A stretch of DNA of 64,000 bases from Halomonas zincidurans B6 (GTDB lineage: Bacteria; Pseudomonadota; Gammaproteobacteria; Pseudomonadales; Halomonadaceae): contig NZ_JNCK01000001.1 of NCBI RefSeq assembly GCF_000731955.1, positions 2,294,001 to 2,358,000 on the forward strand, in the 5' to 3' direction. Within the stretch, counting starts at the first letter, position 1, and each line of letters begins with the position of its first letter. Positions 17,893 through 26,004 of this stretch are shown piece by piece. The notes under the pieces are model-generated. The model was not told the DNA's origin. It was given only the letters and a program-made list of their open reading frames with translations, and searched no databases. A program made the position numbers and the translations under genes.

Positions 17893-18528
17893 TCAACGAA
17901 TCACGCCTTCCAGCAACGGCACGAAACGGACCCGCTCGAGCCGCTGATATTCGTAGCGCTCGCCGTGCCGCTCGACGCGGGTCAGCCACTGTTCGCCGTC
18001 GTCGTCCTCGATCGGCGCGATCAACGTCCCGCCATCGCCAAGTTGCGCCAGCAGCGCATCGGGCAGCTCGCTGGCGCAGGCGGTGAGCAGAATGGTGTCG
18101 AACGGCGCCGCTTGGGGCCAGCCATGACCGCCGTCGGTCAAGCGTAGCCGCACATTGTGGACCCTCAGCCGCGCCAGTCGCATGCGCGCGCGTTCCTGCA
18201 GCACCCGGATGCGCTCAAGCGACCAGACCGCCGGCACCAGCCGCGACAGAATCAGCGTCTGATAGCCCGAGCCGGTGCCGATCTCGAGCACCCGCTCGGG
18301 TTCGGTGGCCAGCACCAGTTCGCTCATTCGCGCCACCATCCACGGCTGGGACAGGGTCTGGCCATGACCGATGGGCAGCGATGAGTCCTCATAGGCGCGG
18401 TGCGCCAGGGCCTCGTCAAGAAACAGATGGCGCGGCTCGCGGGCCATCGCCTCGAGCACCCGCGGCTCGTCGATGCCGGCCTCGGCGAGCCGCGCGACCA
18501 TGCGATCGCGGGTGCGCTGCGAGGTCAT
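17893..18528 (-). CDS. pcm: Protein-L-isoaspartate O-methyltransferase
   Basis: A 211-residue repair enzyme (E. coli Pcm 208) that methylates L-isoaspartyl residues with S-adenosylmethionine so they can revert to aspartate. SAM motif I is VLEIGTGSGYQTLIL; the substrate loop is LPIGHGQTLSQPWMVARM; post-motif elements are PFDTILLTAC and GGTLIAPI; the C-terminus VRFVPLLEGVI is diagnostic. Start ATG 18528 gives family length; in-frame ATG 18567 would overlap surE by 23 bases. It follows surE in a stationary-phase survival cluster. Confidence 0.94.
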   Translation of the reverse strand: MTSQRTRDRMVARLAEAGIDEPRVLEAMAREPRHLFLDEALAHRAYEDSSLPIGHGQTLSQPWMVARMSELVLATEPERVLEIGTGSGYQTLILSRLVPAVWSLERIRVLQERARMRLARLRVHNVRLRLTDGGHGWPQAAPFDTILLTACASELPDALLAQLGDGGTLIAPIEDDDGEQWLTRVERHGERYEYQRLERVRFVPLLEGVIR

Positions 18529-18544
18529 GCCGATCCCGCTGAGC

Positions 18545-19300
18545 TCACCCCTGTCCAGACAGCGCATCCAGCCAGCCCCGTACATCGCTGATCGCCGCAT
18601 GCCGGGTCAGATCGGTGTGCAGCGGAGTGATCGACACGTAACCGGCCTCGACCGCGGCGAAATCGGTGTCCGGGCCGTCGTCGGCGTTCTCGCCGACCGG
18701 GGCGATCCAGTAGCGGGTACGTCCGCGCGGGTCCTCGACCTCGAGCGGCCGCTGCGCCGGACCGCGATAACCCATGCGAGTGACGCGAAAGCCGCGGATC
18801 TCTTCCCACGGCAGGTCGGGCACGTTGACGTTGAGCAGGCTGCGCGGCGGCAGCGACAACGTATCCGCCGCGCCCACCAGGCTTGCCGCGACCCGCCCGG
18901 CGGTCTCGAAATGCTGGGCGCCGACCAGCGACACGGCGATCGCCGCCATGCCCAGGTTGCGGCCTTCCATCGCCGCCGCCACGGTGCCCGAATAGAGCAC
19001 GTCGTCGCCCAGGTTGCCGCCGTGGTTGATGCCCGAGATCACCAGGTCGGGCTTCTCGTCCCATATCCCGTTGACCCCCAGGTAGACGCAGTCGGCTGGC
19101 GTACCGTCGACGCTGTAGAAGCCGTTGTCGAGGGCCGAAAGCGCCAGCGGCCTCGACAGGGTCAGCGAGTTGCTCGCCCCGCTCTTGTCGCGATCCGGCG
19201 CCACCACGCGCAGCCGCGCATGCACGCTGAGCGCCTCGTAGAGCGCCTTGAGTCCCGGCGCATGAACGCCATCGTCATTGGAAAGCAGCAATTTACGCAT
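18545..19300 (-). CDS. surE: 5'-nucleotidase SurE
   Basis: A 251-residue metal-dependent nucleotidase/exopolyphosphatase. The N-terminal LLLSNDDGVHAPGLKAL carries the conserved metal-binding Asp pair; APDRDKSGASNSLTL is the phosphate-binding loop; PDLVISGINHGGNLGDDVLY supplies the Asn ligand; SGTVAAAMEG follows. Length and all motifs fit E. coli SurE (253). AAAGGAGACACG precedes the ATG. 23 bases separate it from truD upstream. Confidence 0.96.
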   Translation of the reverse strand: MRKLLLSNDDGVHAPGLKALYEALSVHARLRVVAPDRDKSGASNSLTLSRPLALSALDNGFYSVDGTPADCVYLGVNGIWDEKPDLVISGINHGGNLGDDVLYSGTVAAAMEGRNLGMAAIAVSLVGAQHFETAGRVAASLVGAADTLSLPPRSLLNVNVPDLPWEEIRGFRVTRMGYRGPAQRPLEVEDPRGRTRYWIAPVGENADDGPDTDFAAVEAGYVSITPLHTDLTRHAAISDVRGWLDALSGQG

Positions 19301-19323
19301 CGTGTCTCCTTTATATCCCGACG

Positions 19324-20397
19324 CTACAGCGTGGGATGCACGATCAGTTCGCGCAGCACCGCCGTGGCGAAGGCGCCGCGCGGCAATTCGAAATCGATCT
19401 CGAGCGTCGCGCCACGGCGTTCGAGACGCGGCTCGATCAGCCGGATGCGCAGCGCGCGCCGGGCCAGGCGCACGCCGCTGCGCTCAAGAGCGCTGCACAG
19501 CGCGGCATTGTCGCTTGCCAGGCGGCGCTCGTGGTTCGCCGGCTCGGCCCTCGCCTCGCTCACCCCCGCGCCCCACAGCGGCCCGGCGGGATGCAGATCG
19601 AGCCGCGCGGCGCGCGCGGCCAGCGGCGCGCCGCCCGGCAACCCGGCGTCCGCATCGGCGACGAACTGGCTCTGCGTGCCGTCGAGCATCACCACGTCGC
19701 CGGCCAGCGGCATCGCCCAGTCGCCGGCGCGGATGCGCGCCGCCAACAGCTCGTTGAACAGATAGCTGCGCGCGGTCGATAGCATCATTCCCTGACGGTC
19801 GTCGCGCTTGCGCCAGCCCCTGGCGAGTATGCCACAGGCGCGGGTCAGGTTACGGCCCTCGACACCGAAGCGCTGGGGACCGAAATAGTTGGGCACGCCG
19901 GCCGCGACGAGGCGCTGCCAGCGCGTCTCGAGCTCGGGATGGGCGACGATCGGGCCGCTCAGCCGCAACAAAAAGCGGTTGCGACGATGCACGCCGCGCT
20001 TGAGCTTGCGCGGGTGGCGCGCATGGGCCAGCACGCAGACCGGCATGTCGCCCAGGCGCACGTCGAGATCGTCCGGCGCTTCACGTCCCGGCAGATGCAC
20101 CGACAGCCATTGACGGGTCACCGCGAAACGGTCCTTGATCCCCGAAAAGCCGATGTCGCGGGGCGTGACCGCGCAGGCCCGGGCCAGGCGCCGGGCCAGC
20201 TCGGCGGTGCTCAGGTCGCGTTTCTCGAGCCACAGCCAGAGATGCTCGCCGTGGCCCTCGGGGGCGAAATCCAGGCACTCCTCGACCACGAAGTCCTCGG
20301 GGCTGGCGCGGTAGTCGCCCGCCGCCAGCGGGCCGCCGTGGGCGCAAGGCCAGTGTGGCGGCCAGCCCGGCCGCGGGGTCTCGGCGGCTTCAGCCAT
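19324..20397 (-). CDS. truD: tRNA pseudouridine(13) synthase TruD
   Basis: A 357-residue enzyme making pseudouridine 13 in tRNA-Glu. The N-terminus has YRASPEDFVVEECLDF; the catalytic Asp is in GFSGIKDRFAVTRQW; VPNYFGPQRFGVEGRN and MMLSTARSYLFNELLAARI are TruD family blocks. Start ATG 20397 overlaps ispF by 8 bases; ATG 20424 is also possible and would add nine residues. Part of the ftsB-ispD-ispF-truD-surE string. Confidence 0.95.
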   Translation of the reverse strand: MAEAAETPRPGWPPHWPCAHGGPLAAGDYRASPEDFVVEECLDFAPEGHGEHLWLWLEKRDLSTAELARRLARACAVTPRDIGFSGIKDRFAVTRQWLSVHLPGREAPDDLDVRLGDMPVCVLAHARHPRKLKRGVHRRNRFLLRLSGPIVAHPELETRWQRLVAAGVPNYFGPQRFGVEGRNLTRACGILARGWRKRDDRQGMMLSTARSYLFNELLAARIRAGDWAMPLAGDVVMLDGTQSQFVADADAGLPGGAPLAARAARLDLHPAGPLWGAGVSEARAEPANHERRLASDNAALCSALERSGVRLARRALRIRLIEPRLERRGATLEIDFELPRGAFATAVLRELIVHPTL

Positions 20398-20902
20398 GCG
20401 CTGGCTCGCCGTTGTTGCGTTCATCCTGGCGGCCTTCGAGCAGCGCCACCGCCTCGGCGGCGATGCCCTCGCCGCGCCCGGTGAAGCCCAGCCGCTCGGT
20501 GGTGGTGGCCTTGACGTTGACCGCGCCGAGCGCCACGCCCAGGTCCTCGGCGATGACTGCGCGCATGGCGGCGATATGCGGGGCCAGCCTGGGCGCCTGG
20601 GCGATCAGCGTGGCATCGACGTTGGCGATCCGCCAGCCGGCCGCGGCGAGGCGCGCGACGACGTCGCGCAGCAGGCCGCGACTATCGGCGCCGGCCCAGC
20701 GCTCGTCGTCGTCGGGAAACAGGTGGCCGATATCGCCCAGCGCACAGGCGCCGAGCAGCGCATCGCAGAGCGCGTGGAGCAGCACGTCGCCGTCGGAGTG
20801 GGCGATGAAGCCGTGATCGTGGGCGATGCGCACGCCGCCGATCATCAGATGATCGCCATCGCCGAAGCGATGGACGTCGAAGCCGTGGCCGATTCGCATC
20901 AT
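20390..20902 (-). CDS. ispF: 2-C-methyl-D-erythritol 2,4-cyclodiphosphate synthase
   Basis: A 170-residue MEP-pathway enzyme that cyclises CDP-ME 2-phosphate to MEcPP with loss of CMP. The metal ligands are in RIGHGFDVHRF (Asp and His) and HSDGDVLLHALCDALLGA (His); FPDDDERWAGADS follows, and VNVKATTTERLGFTGRGEGI forms the CMP site. Start codons ATG-ATG at 20902/20899 overlap the ispD stop as ATGA. IspD and IspF act two steps apart in the same pathway. Confidence 0.97.
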   Translation of the reverse strand: MMRIGHGFDVHRFGDGDHLMIGGVRIAHDHGFIAHSDGDVLLHALCDALLGACALGDIGHLFPDDDERWAGADSRGLLRDVVARLAAAGWRIANVDATLIAQAPRLAPHIAAMRAVIAEDLGVALGAVNVKATTTERLGFTGRGEGIAAEAVALLEGRQDERNNGEPAHG

Positions 20903-21669
20903 GCGCGGGTCTCTCCAGGGTTGCGGTGGTCGGCGTCCGGCACGCGGCCGGCGGACGCCGGGTGCTGGGCCGCGAGAATCTGCGCGGCGTGGATCTGCTC
21001 AGCCAGGCCCAGGTCTTCGGGATGGGTGATCTTGAGATTGTCGCGACGCCCGGCCACCAGCCGCGGCGACAGGCCCAGCGCCTCGACGGCCGAGGCTTCG
21101 TCGGTGATCGCCACGCTGCTGCGCCCGGCCTCGTCGAGTGCCCGACGCAGCAGCGCATAGCGAAAACCCTGCGGCGTCAGCGCGTGCCACAGCCCGTCAC
21201 GCGGCTCGGTGGTCGCGACCCGGCCGGCGGCATCGGCGCGCTTCATGGTGTCGGCCACCGGCACGGCCAGCAGCGCCCCCATCGGCTCGTCGACCAGCGC
21301 GGCATGCAGCCGGGTCAGGTCGTCGCCATGCACGCAGGGCCGGACAACGTCGTGGACCAGCACCAGATCCTCGTCAGCGGCCTCCTCGGCGATCGCCGTC
21401 AGCGCCAGCGCCACGCTCGCGGCGCGCTCGACGCCCCCGTCGACGCGCCGCCAGTCGGCGAACGGCACCCAGGCCGGATCGAACCAGGCGTCCCTGGGGT
21501 CAAGGCAGAGCAACAAGCGCGCCGTGGGGAAGGTCGCATGAAGCCGCGCCAGGGTCTGCGCGAGCACCGGCCGGCCGGCCAGTTGCAGATACTGCTTGGG
21601 GCGATCCGCGGCCATCCGCCGCCCCTGGCCGGCGGCCGGCACGATCAGCCACAACGGCGTCCCGTTCAT
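20899..21669 (-). CDS. ispD: 2-C-methyl-D-erythritol 4-phosphate cytidylyltransferase
   Basis: A 256-residue enzyme that couples MEP to CTP to form CDP-ME. The CTP-binding signature is IVPAAGQGRRMAADRPKQYL; VHDVVRPCV (usually VHDAARPC) is the second conserved block; VADTMKRAD, LTPQGFRYALL and ITDEASAVEALG follow. It overlaps ftsB by 4 bases upstream and ispF by 4 bases downstream. About 20 residues longer than E. coli IspD because of its C-terminal tail. Confidence 0.96.
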   Translation of the reverse strand: MNGTPLWLIVPAAGQGRRMAADRPKQYLQLAGRPVLAQTLARLHATFPTARLLLCLDPRDAWFDPAWVPFADWRRVDGGVERAASVALALTAIAEEAADEDLVLVHDVVRPCVHGDDLTRLHAALVDEPMGALLAVPVADTMKRADAAGRVATTEPRDGLWHALTPQGFRYALLRRALDEAGRSSVAITDEASAVEALGLSPRLVAGRRDNLKITHPEDLGLAEQIHAAQILAAQHPASAGRVPDADHRNPGETRA

Positions 21670-22001
21670 GAGCCGCTCCCGGTGCTCGGGGCCCGGCCCG
21701 ACTCACCAGCGCTGCCCTCGACGCCAGGCACCCAGAAGAACTGCTCGTCCTGGCGCACCATGCCGATGTCGCTGCGCGCGCGCTCCTCGATGGCATCGAG
21801 GCCATTCTTGAGATCGACGACCTCGGCGGCCAGACGCTCGTTGCGCGCCCGCTGGGTGTCGTTCTCCGCCGCCAGCGAATCGGCGCGGGCGCGAATAAGT
21901 GTCAGCTCGCGCAGCCCGCCCTCGCCGAACCACAGGCTGTACTGCAGCAGGCCGAGCAGCGCGATCAACAATACGCCAAGCCACTTGAGCATGCGGGGCA
22001 T
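21666..22001 (-). CDS. ftsB: Cell division protein FtsB
   Basis: A 111-residue bitopic divisome protein of the FtsQ-FtsL-FtsB complex. TM segment about residues 5-24 (LKWLGVLLIALLGLLQYSLW), then a periplasmic coiled coil (about 30-75, ending RLAAEVVDLKNGLDAIEERA) and the conserved ERARSDIGMVRQDEQFFWV. The position directly upstream of ispD is the standard gammaproteobacterial order. ATG 22001 or 21992 may be used. Confidence 0.93.
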   Translation of the reverse strand: MPRMLKWLGVLLIALLGLLQYSLWFGEGGLRELTLIRARADSLAAENDTQRARNERLAAEVVDLKNGLDAIEERARSDIGMVRQDEQFFWVPGVEGSAGESGRAPSTGSGS

Positions 22002-22127
22002 CCCGTTTCGGTTTAGGCAACGCCGGGCATTATGCCATCATGAAGCGGCAATTGCCGACGCCCGGCCCCATCGCTGATCGGCTTTGCTGTGCGTTCGTCA
22101 TTACCCGTAAGCCCACTGGAGACGTTT

Positions 22128-22439
22128 ATGTACAAGCTCGCGTTCTTCATCCCCGTCGACGCCGCCGAGGCCGTCAAGGAGGCCGTGTTCGAGAGCGGCG
22201 CCGGACGCATCGGCGATTATGAAGCGTGCTGCTTCCAGACTCGGGGCACCGGCCAGTTTCGCCCCATGGGCGGCGCCGACCCGCATATCGGCCGGGTCGG
22301 CCAGCTCGAACGGGTCGACGAGCTCAAGGTCGAGCTGGTCTGCCGCGACGAGCGCATCCACGCCGCGGTCGCCGCGCTCAAGCTGGCCCACCCCTACGAG
22401 GAACCGGCCTATGAAGTGTGGCGGCTGGAGGACATATGA
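22128..22439 (+). CDS. Nif3-like / YqfO-type small protein
   Basis: A 103-residue protein matching the single-domain form of the insert found in YqfO/Nif3 proteins (CutA-like ferredoxin fold). Motifs: LAFFIPVDAAEAVKEAVFES, GRIGDYEACCF, GTGQFRPMGGADPHIG, LKVELVC and AHPYEEPAYEVWRL, the last near-universal in the family. The biochemical role is unsettled. GGAG lies before ATG 22128. The stop overlaps the tspO start as ATGA. Confidence 0.85.
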   Translation: MYKLAFFIPVDAAEAVKEAVFESGAGRIGDYEACCFQTRGTGQFRPMGGADPHIGRVGQLERVDELKVELVCRDERIHAAVAALKLAHPYEEPAYEVWRLEDI

Positions 22440-22966
22440 CATATAGATATGGAAGCATTCAGGCAAATGCAAGACGCTTACATCGGCGTCATCAGACCCT
22501 CGGTCTCGCCGGCTGGCTGACGGTCAGCTTCATGGCCGCCGGGGTCGGCGCCATTGCCTCGGTGGACGCCACTCGCTTCTACGCCGCGCTCACGCAACCC
22601 GGCTGGGCGCCGCCCGCCGGCGCCTTCGGGCCGGTATGGACGACGCTCTTCGCGCTGATGGGCATCGCTGCGTGGCTGGTCTGGCGTGAAGGCGGCTGGC
22701 GCCGGCAGCGGGGTGCGCTGGCGCTGTTTCTCGTCCAGCTCGCCGTCAATGCGTTATGGAGCTGGCTGTTCTTCGTCTGGCACCTGGGGGCGCTGGCCCT
22801 TGTCGAGGTCATCCTGCTGTGGAGCATGATCCTCGTCATGTTCATCGCCTTCTGGCGCGTACGCCCGCTGGCTGGACTTCTGTTGTTGCCCTATCTCGTC
22901 TGGGTGTCGCTGGCCATGGCGCTGACCTACAGCGTATGGCAACTCAACCCGCAACTGCTGGGGTGA
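22436..22966 (+). CDS. tspO: TspO/MBR-family tryptophan-rich membrane protein
   Basis: A 176-residue protein with five TM helices. TspO signatures: LTQPGWAPPAGAFGPVWTTL, FALMGIAAWLVWREGG, FLVQLAVNALWSWLFFVWH and the final LTYSVWQLN. Bacterial TspO binds porphyrins and is linked to tetrapyrrole handling and stress responses; it is a translocator/sensor rather than a known enzyme. GGAGG 5 bases upstream plus ATGA overlap with the Nif3-like gene imply one operon. Confidence 0.92.
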   Translation: MTYRYGSIQANARRLHRRHQTLGLAGWLTVSFMAAGVGAIASVDATRFYAALTQPGWAPPAGAFGPVWTTLFALMGIAAWLVWREGGWRRQRGALALFLVQLAVNALWSWLFFVWHLGALALVEVILLWSMILVMFIAFWRVRPLAGLLLLPYLVWVSLAMALTYSVWQLNPQLLG

Positions 22967-22980
22967 ATCGCACGGCGCCA

Positions 22981-23073
22981 ATCGGGAACGAGTTCCCTCC
23001 CACAAAAATCCCCGGCCCCATGCTCCAAATGGCCATCCAGGCCGGGTCGCGTGGGAGGCAATTTATTCCCAAT
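22981..23073. repeat. BIME: pair of inverted REP-like units
   Basis: An inverted unit at 22981-23003 (core GGGAACGAGTTCCC) and a diverged direct unit at 23051-23073 (GGCAATTTATTCCC). The 47-base spacer, with CCATGCTCCAAATGGCCATC and GGCCGGGTCGCGTGGGAG, is a near copy of 8562-8610. A further fragment with CCATTTATTCCCGAT is at 23111-23126. It separates convergent tspO and a Nudix gene. Confidence 0.8.
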
Positions 23074-23149
23074 AGCGAGGCCTTGACGTTTCACGCTGAT
23101 CTGCGAAGAACCCATTTATTCCCGATGACAGTGCGCAGAAGCTCAGTGG

Positions 23150-23707
23150 TCAGGCGCTGCCGAAATAGCGCTCGCGGTCTTCCTCGCCGATGTCGCTGAC
23201 ATGCAGCGGAAAGTCGCCCTGACGGCGATCGCTGAAATAATGGCGCAGGGTGCGCTCGATGGTGGGAAACGCCAGCGCGTCCCAGGGGATCTCGTGCTCG
23301 GCGAACATCGCCACTTCCAGGCTTTCCGGGCCGGCGGCGAAACCACCCGTGAGCTCGGCACGAAAGATCATGTAGACCTGGTCGATGTGCGGTAGGTTGA
23401 TCAATGTGTACAAATCCTGCAGCTCGACCTCGGCACAGGCCTCTTCGCGGGTTTCGCGGGTCGCCGCCTCGCGGGTCGTCTCGGCGTTTTCCATGAACCC
23501 GGCCGGCAGCGTCCAGTAACCGTGACGCGGGGCGATGGCACGCCGACACAGCAGCACGCGCTCGTCGCGCACCGGCAGCGTGCCGGCGACGATGCGCGGA
23601 TTCTGATAGTGGATGGTGCCGCAGGTGTCGCACAGATAGCGCGGGCGGTCGTCGCCCTCGGGGATCGCGAAACGCACGGGCTGGCCGCAGTGACTGCAGA
23701 AATTCAT
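23150..23707 (-). CDS. Nudix hydrolase with N-terminal zinc ribbon
   Basis: A 185-residue protein. The N-terminal zinc ribbon has CSHCG (residues 4-7) and CDTCG, then IHYQNPRIVAGTLPV as in zinc-ribbon Nudix proteins. The Nudix box GFMENAETTREAATRETREE spans about residues 80-100 with the REtrEE catalytic core. Probably acts on ADP-ribose, FAD or a similar diphosphate; the NudC-type NADH box (SQPWPFPxS) is absent, so NADH pyrophosphatase is unlikely. Start 23707 (MNFCSHCGQPV) begins at the zinc ribbon. Confidence 0.88.
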   Translation of the reverse strand: MNFCSHCGQPVRFAIPEGDDRPRYLCDTCGTIHYQNPRIVAGTLPVRDERVLLCRRAIAPRHGYWTLPAGFMENAETTREAATRETREEACAEVELQDLYTLINLPHIDQVYMIFRAELTGGFAAGPESLEVAMFAEHEIPWDALAFPTIERTLRHYFSDRRQGDFPLHVSDIGEEDRERYFGSA

Positions 23708-23796
23708 GGGCTCCTCGGGCGGCACGACGTCGCTTGACGCCTTCTTTTTTCGGCTGGCCGGCTGGATAATAAGAACATTAAATTCTCGGAACGCCC

Positions 23797-24432
23797 ATGT
23801 TAGAGACACTTCACGAGCGCCTGCAAGCGCACACGCCGCGCAAGGTCGGCCTCGCCCTGCCCCGGGCGGCAGTGTTGCTGCCGATCGTCGAGCGTGCCGA
23901 GCCGACGCTGCTGTTCACCCGGCGCGCCGGGCATCTCAAGCAGCATGCCGGTCAGGTGGCCTTTCCCGGCGGCAAGCGCGAACCCCAGGACCCGGACCTG
24001 CTGACCACCGCGCTGCGCGAGGCCGAGGAAGAGATCGCCCTGGCGCCCGGGCGGGTGCGTCTGCTCGGCCGCTTGAGCGACGTGATCTCGCTGCACGGCA
24101 TCCGCGTCACCCCGTTCGTCGGGGTGATCCCCGCCGACCTGGCGCTGCGCCCGCAACTCGGCGAGCTCGATACCATCTTCGAGGTGCCGCTGCGCTTCTT
24201 CCTCGACGATCGGCGCAGCCATACCGACGTCATCGAGGTCGATGGCGTACCGCGCTACGTGCCCAGCTACCCCGCCGAGGGGCATGTCATCTGGGGGCTG
24301 TCGGCGATGATGCTGGTCGAGCTACTCGCCGAGGGCTTCGGCTGCCCGGTGAGTCTGGACCACGCGCCGCCCGACAGCCCGCTGCGCTACCGGCCGGAAC
24401 GCCGCCGGACGATTCCCGACATCGACGCTTAG
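23797..24432 (+). CDS. nudL: CoA pyrophosphatase, Nudix (NudL/YeaB-like)
   Basis: A 211-residue Nudix hydrolase. The CoA-Nudix motif LLFTRRAGHLKQHAGQVAFP runs into the Nudix box GGKREPQDPDLLTTALREAE then EE, about residues 37-80. This 'LLT.R.......GQVAFPGG' plus Nudix box is the UPF0035/NudL signature; family members hydrolyse CoA and its derivatives to phosphopantetheine and 3',5'-ADP. GGAACGCCC precedes ATG. It is divergent from the zinc-ribbon Nudix gene, 89 bases apart, and 8 bases upstream of the oxygenase gene, probably its operon partner. Confidence 0.9.
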   Translation: MLETLHERLQAHTPRKVGLALPRAAVLLPIVERAEPTLLFTRRAGHLKQHAGQVAFPGGKREPQDPDLLTTALREAEEEIALAPGRVRLLGRLSDVISLHGIRVTPFVGVIPADLALRPQLGELDTIFEVPLRFFLDDRRSHTDVIEVDGVPRYVPSYPAEGHVIWGLSAMMLVELLAEGFGCPVSLDHAPPDSPLRYRPERRRTIPDIDA

Positions 24433-24440
24433 GCCACCCA

Positions 24441-25112
24441 ATGCTTGCGCCAGATTCCGCCAATCCGCTCTCGGGGCTCGATGGCACCGCGCTGACGACG
24501 CTGGTCGACCGGCTCGTCGACCACGGCTGGTTCGTCGGCGAGCGCTTTTTCGACCCGGCGCTGTGCCGCGCCCTGCACGCCGAGGTCCACACGCTCGCCG
24601 AACACAGTGCCCTGCAAGCCGCGGGGGTCGGCCGCGGCGAGGCGCACCGGCTGCGCCGCGATATCCGAGGCGACGCCATTCATTGGCTGAATCGCGACAG
24701 CCAGGCCCAGCGCGACTACCTGGCGTTGATGGCGCAATTGCAGGGTCAGATCAACCAGGCGCTCTACCTGGGGCTGTTCGAGTTCGAGGCGCACTTCGCC
24801 CACTACCCGCCCGGCAGCTTCTACCGCACCCACCTCGATAGCTTTCAGGGACGCGCCAACCGGGTGATCTCGACGGTGCTCTATCTGACCCCCGACTGGC
24901 CGTCCGACGGCGGCGGCGAGATGGCCATCTATGCCGAGCACGACGACACCCGCGAACTCGCGCGGGTGCGTCCCGAAGCCGGCACCTTGGTATGCTTTTT
25001 CTCCGACCGGGTACCGCACGCGGTGCTGCCGACCCGTTATCCGCGTACCAGCATCGCCGGCTGGTTTCGCCGCAACGCCTCGCTTTGCGGCGTGATCGAC
25101 CCGGCGCGCTGA
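24441..25112 (+). CDS. 2-oxoglutarate/Fe(II)-dependent oxygenase (SM-20/PHD-like)
   Basis: A 223-residue dioxygenase of the prolyl-4-hydroxylase/SM-20 class. Fe ligands: His and Asp in SFYRTHLDSFQG and the distal His in DRVPHAVLPT; the 2-oxoglutarate Arg is in RTSIAGWFRRN. The double-stranded beta-helix segment ISTVLYLTPDWPSDGGGEMA is typical. Bacterial relatives hydroxylate proline, for example on EF-Tu, but the substrate here is not deducible. It begins 8 bases after nudL. Confidence 0.87.
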   Translation: MLAPDSANPLSGLDGTALTTLVDRLVDHGWFVGERFFDPALCRALHAEVHTLAEHSALQAAGVGRGEAHRLRRDIRGDAIHWLNRDSQAQRDYLALMAQLQGQINQALYLGLFEFEAHFAHYPPGSFYRTHLDSFQGRANRVISTVLYLTPDWPSDGGGEMAIYAEHDDTRELARVRPEAGTLVCFFSDRVPHAVLPTRYPRTSIAGWFRRNASLCGVIDPAR

Positions 25113-25134
25113 CCCGCCGGGCACGGCTGCGGGG

Positions 25135-25914
25135 TCAGCGCTGGAAGTCGGGCGGGCGCTTGTCCAGGAAAGCACTCATCCCTTCGCGCTGCTCGGGGCC
25201 GGCGAAACCCAGTGCGAACAGGCTGGTTTCCAGCGCCAGTGCGCTGTCCAGATGCTGACCCTGGCCGGCGTGAATGGCCTGCTTGGCGGCACGGATCGCC
25301 TGCGGCCCGTTGGCGCCGAGTTGCCGGGTCAATTCCTCGGCCAGCGTCTCGAGCTCCGCTTGCGGCACCATGCGGTTGACCAGGCCGACGCGTAGCGCTT
25401 CCTGGGCATCGATCTTGCGCCCGGTGGTGATCAGATCGAGCGCCATCGCCGGGCCGATACGCCGTGGCAGCCGCTGGGTGCCGCCGAAGCCGGGAATCAC
25501 CCCGAGCAGCACCTCGGGCTGGCCGAACAGCGCGTTGTCGCTGGCCACTGCCCAGTCGCAGGCCAGCGCCAGTTCGCAGCCACCACCCAGGCAGAAGCCG
25601 TTGACCAGCGCGACGACCGGCACCGGCAGGCGCTCGAGACGCTTGAAGGTCGCCAACGCCTGGCTGGCGAAGTCGCGCGCTTCGTCGGGACTCTTGTCGC
25701 GCATCTCGGCGATGTCCGCCCCGGCGACGAAGGACTTGTCGCCGGCGCCGGTGATCAGCACCGCGCGCAAGTCGTCGCGTGCGGCCAGGTCGTCGAGCAC
25801 CCGCTCGAGCTCGCCGAGCAACTCGCTGTTCAGCGCGTTCAGCGCCTTGGGTCGATTGAGCGTCAACCGGACCACGCCGCTGTGCTCGCTGACGCTAACC
25901 AATGCCTCGCTCAT
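25135..25914 (-). CDS. Enoyl-CoA hydratase/isomerase family protein
   Basis: A 259-residue crotonase-fold protein. NRPKALNALNSELLGEL opens the domain; the oxyanion-hole segments are SFVAGADIAEM and NGFCLGGGCELALACDWAVA; both catalytic Glu positions of hydratases are kept (the Glu of GGCELA and of GQPEVLLGVIPGFGGTQRLP). The C-terminal GPEQREGMSAFLDKRPPDF is classic for short-chain enoyl-CoA hydratase. No beta-oxidation partner is adjacent. GGAGGA sits 5 bases before ATG 25914. Confidence 0.9.
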   Translation of the reverse strand: MSEALVSVSEHSGVVRLTLNRPKALNALNSELLGELERVLDDLAARDDLRAVLITGAGDKSFVAGADIAEMRDKSPDEARDFASQALATFKRLERLPVPVVALVNGFCLGGGCELALACDWAVASDNALFGQPEVLLGVIPGFGGTQRLPRRIGPAMALDLITTGRKIDAQEALRVGLVNRMVPQAELETLAEELTRQLGANGPQAIRAAKQAIHAGQGQHLDSALALETSLFALGFAGPEQREGMSAFLDKRPPDFQR

Positions 25915-26004
25915 GCCGTCCTCCGCGATTGGGGTATCCAGCCTCAGCATAACCGCGTCGCGCTGCGCGCGACATTGCACTATCGGCGGTCTACTCGGGT
26001 ATCG

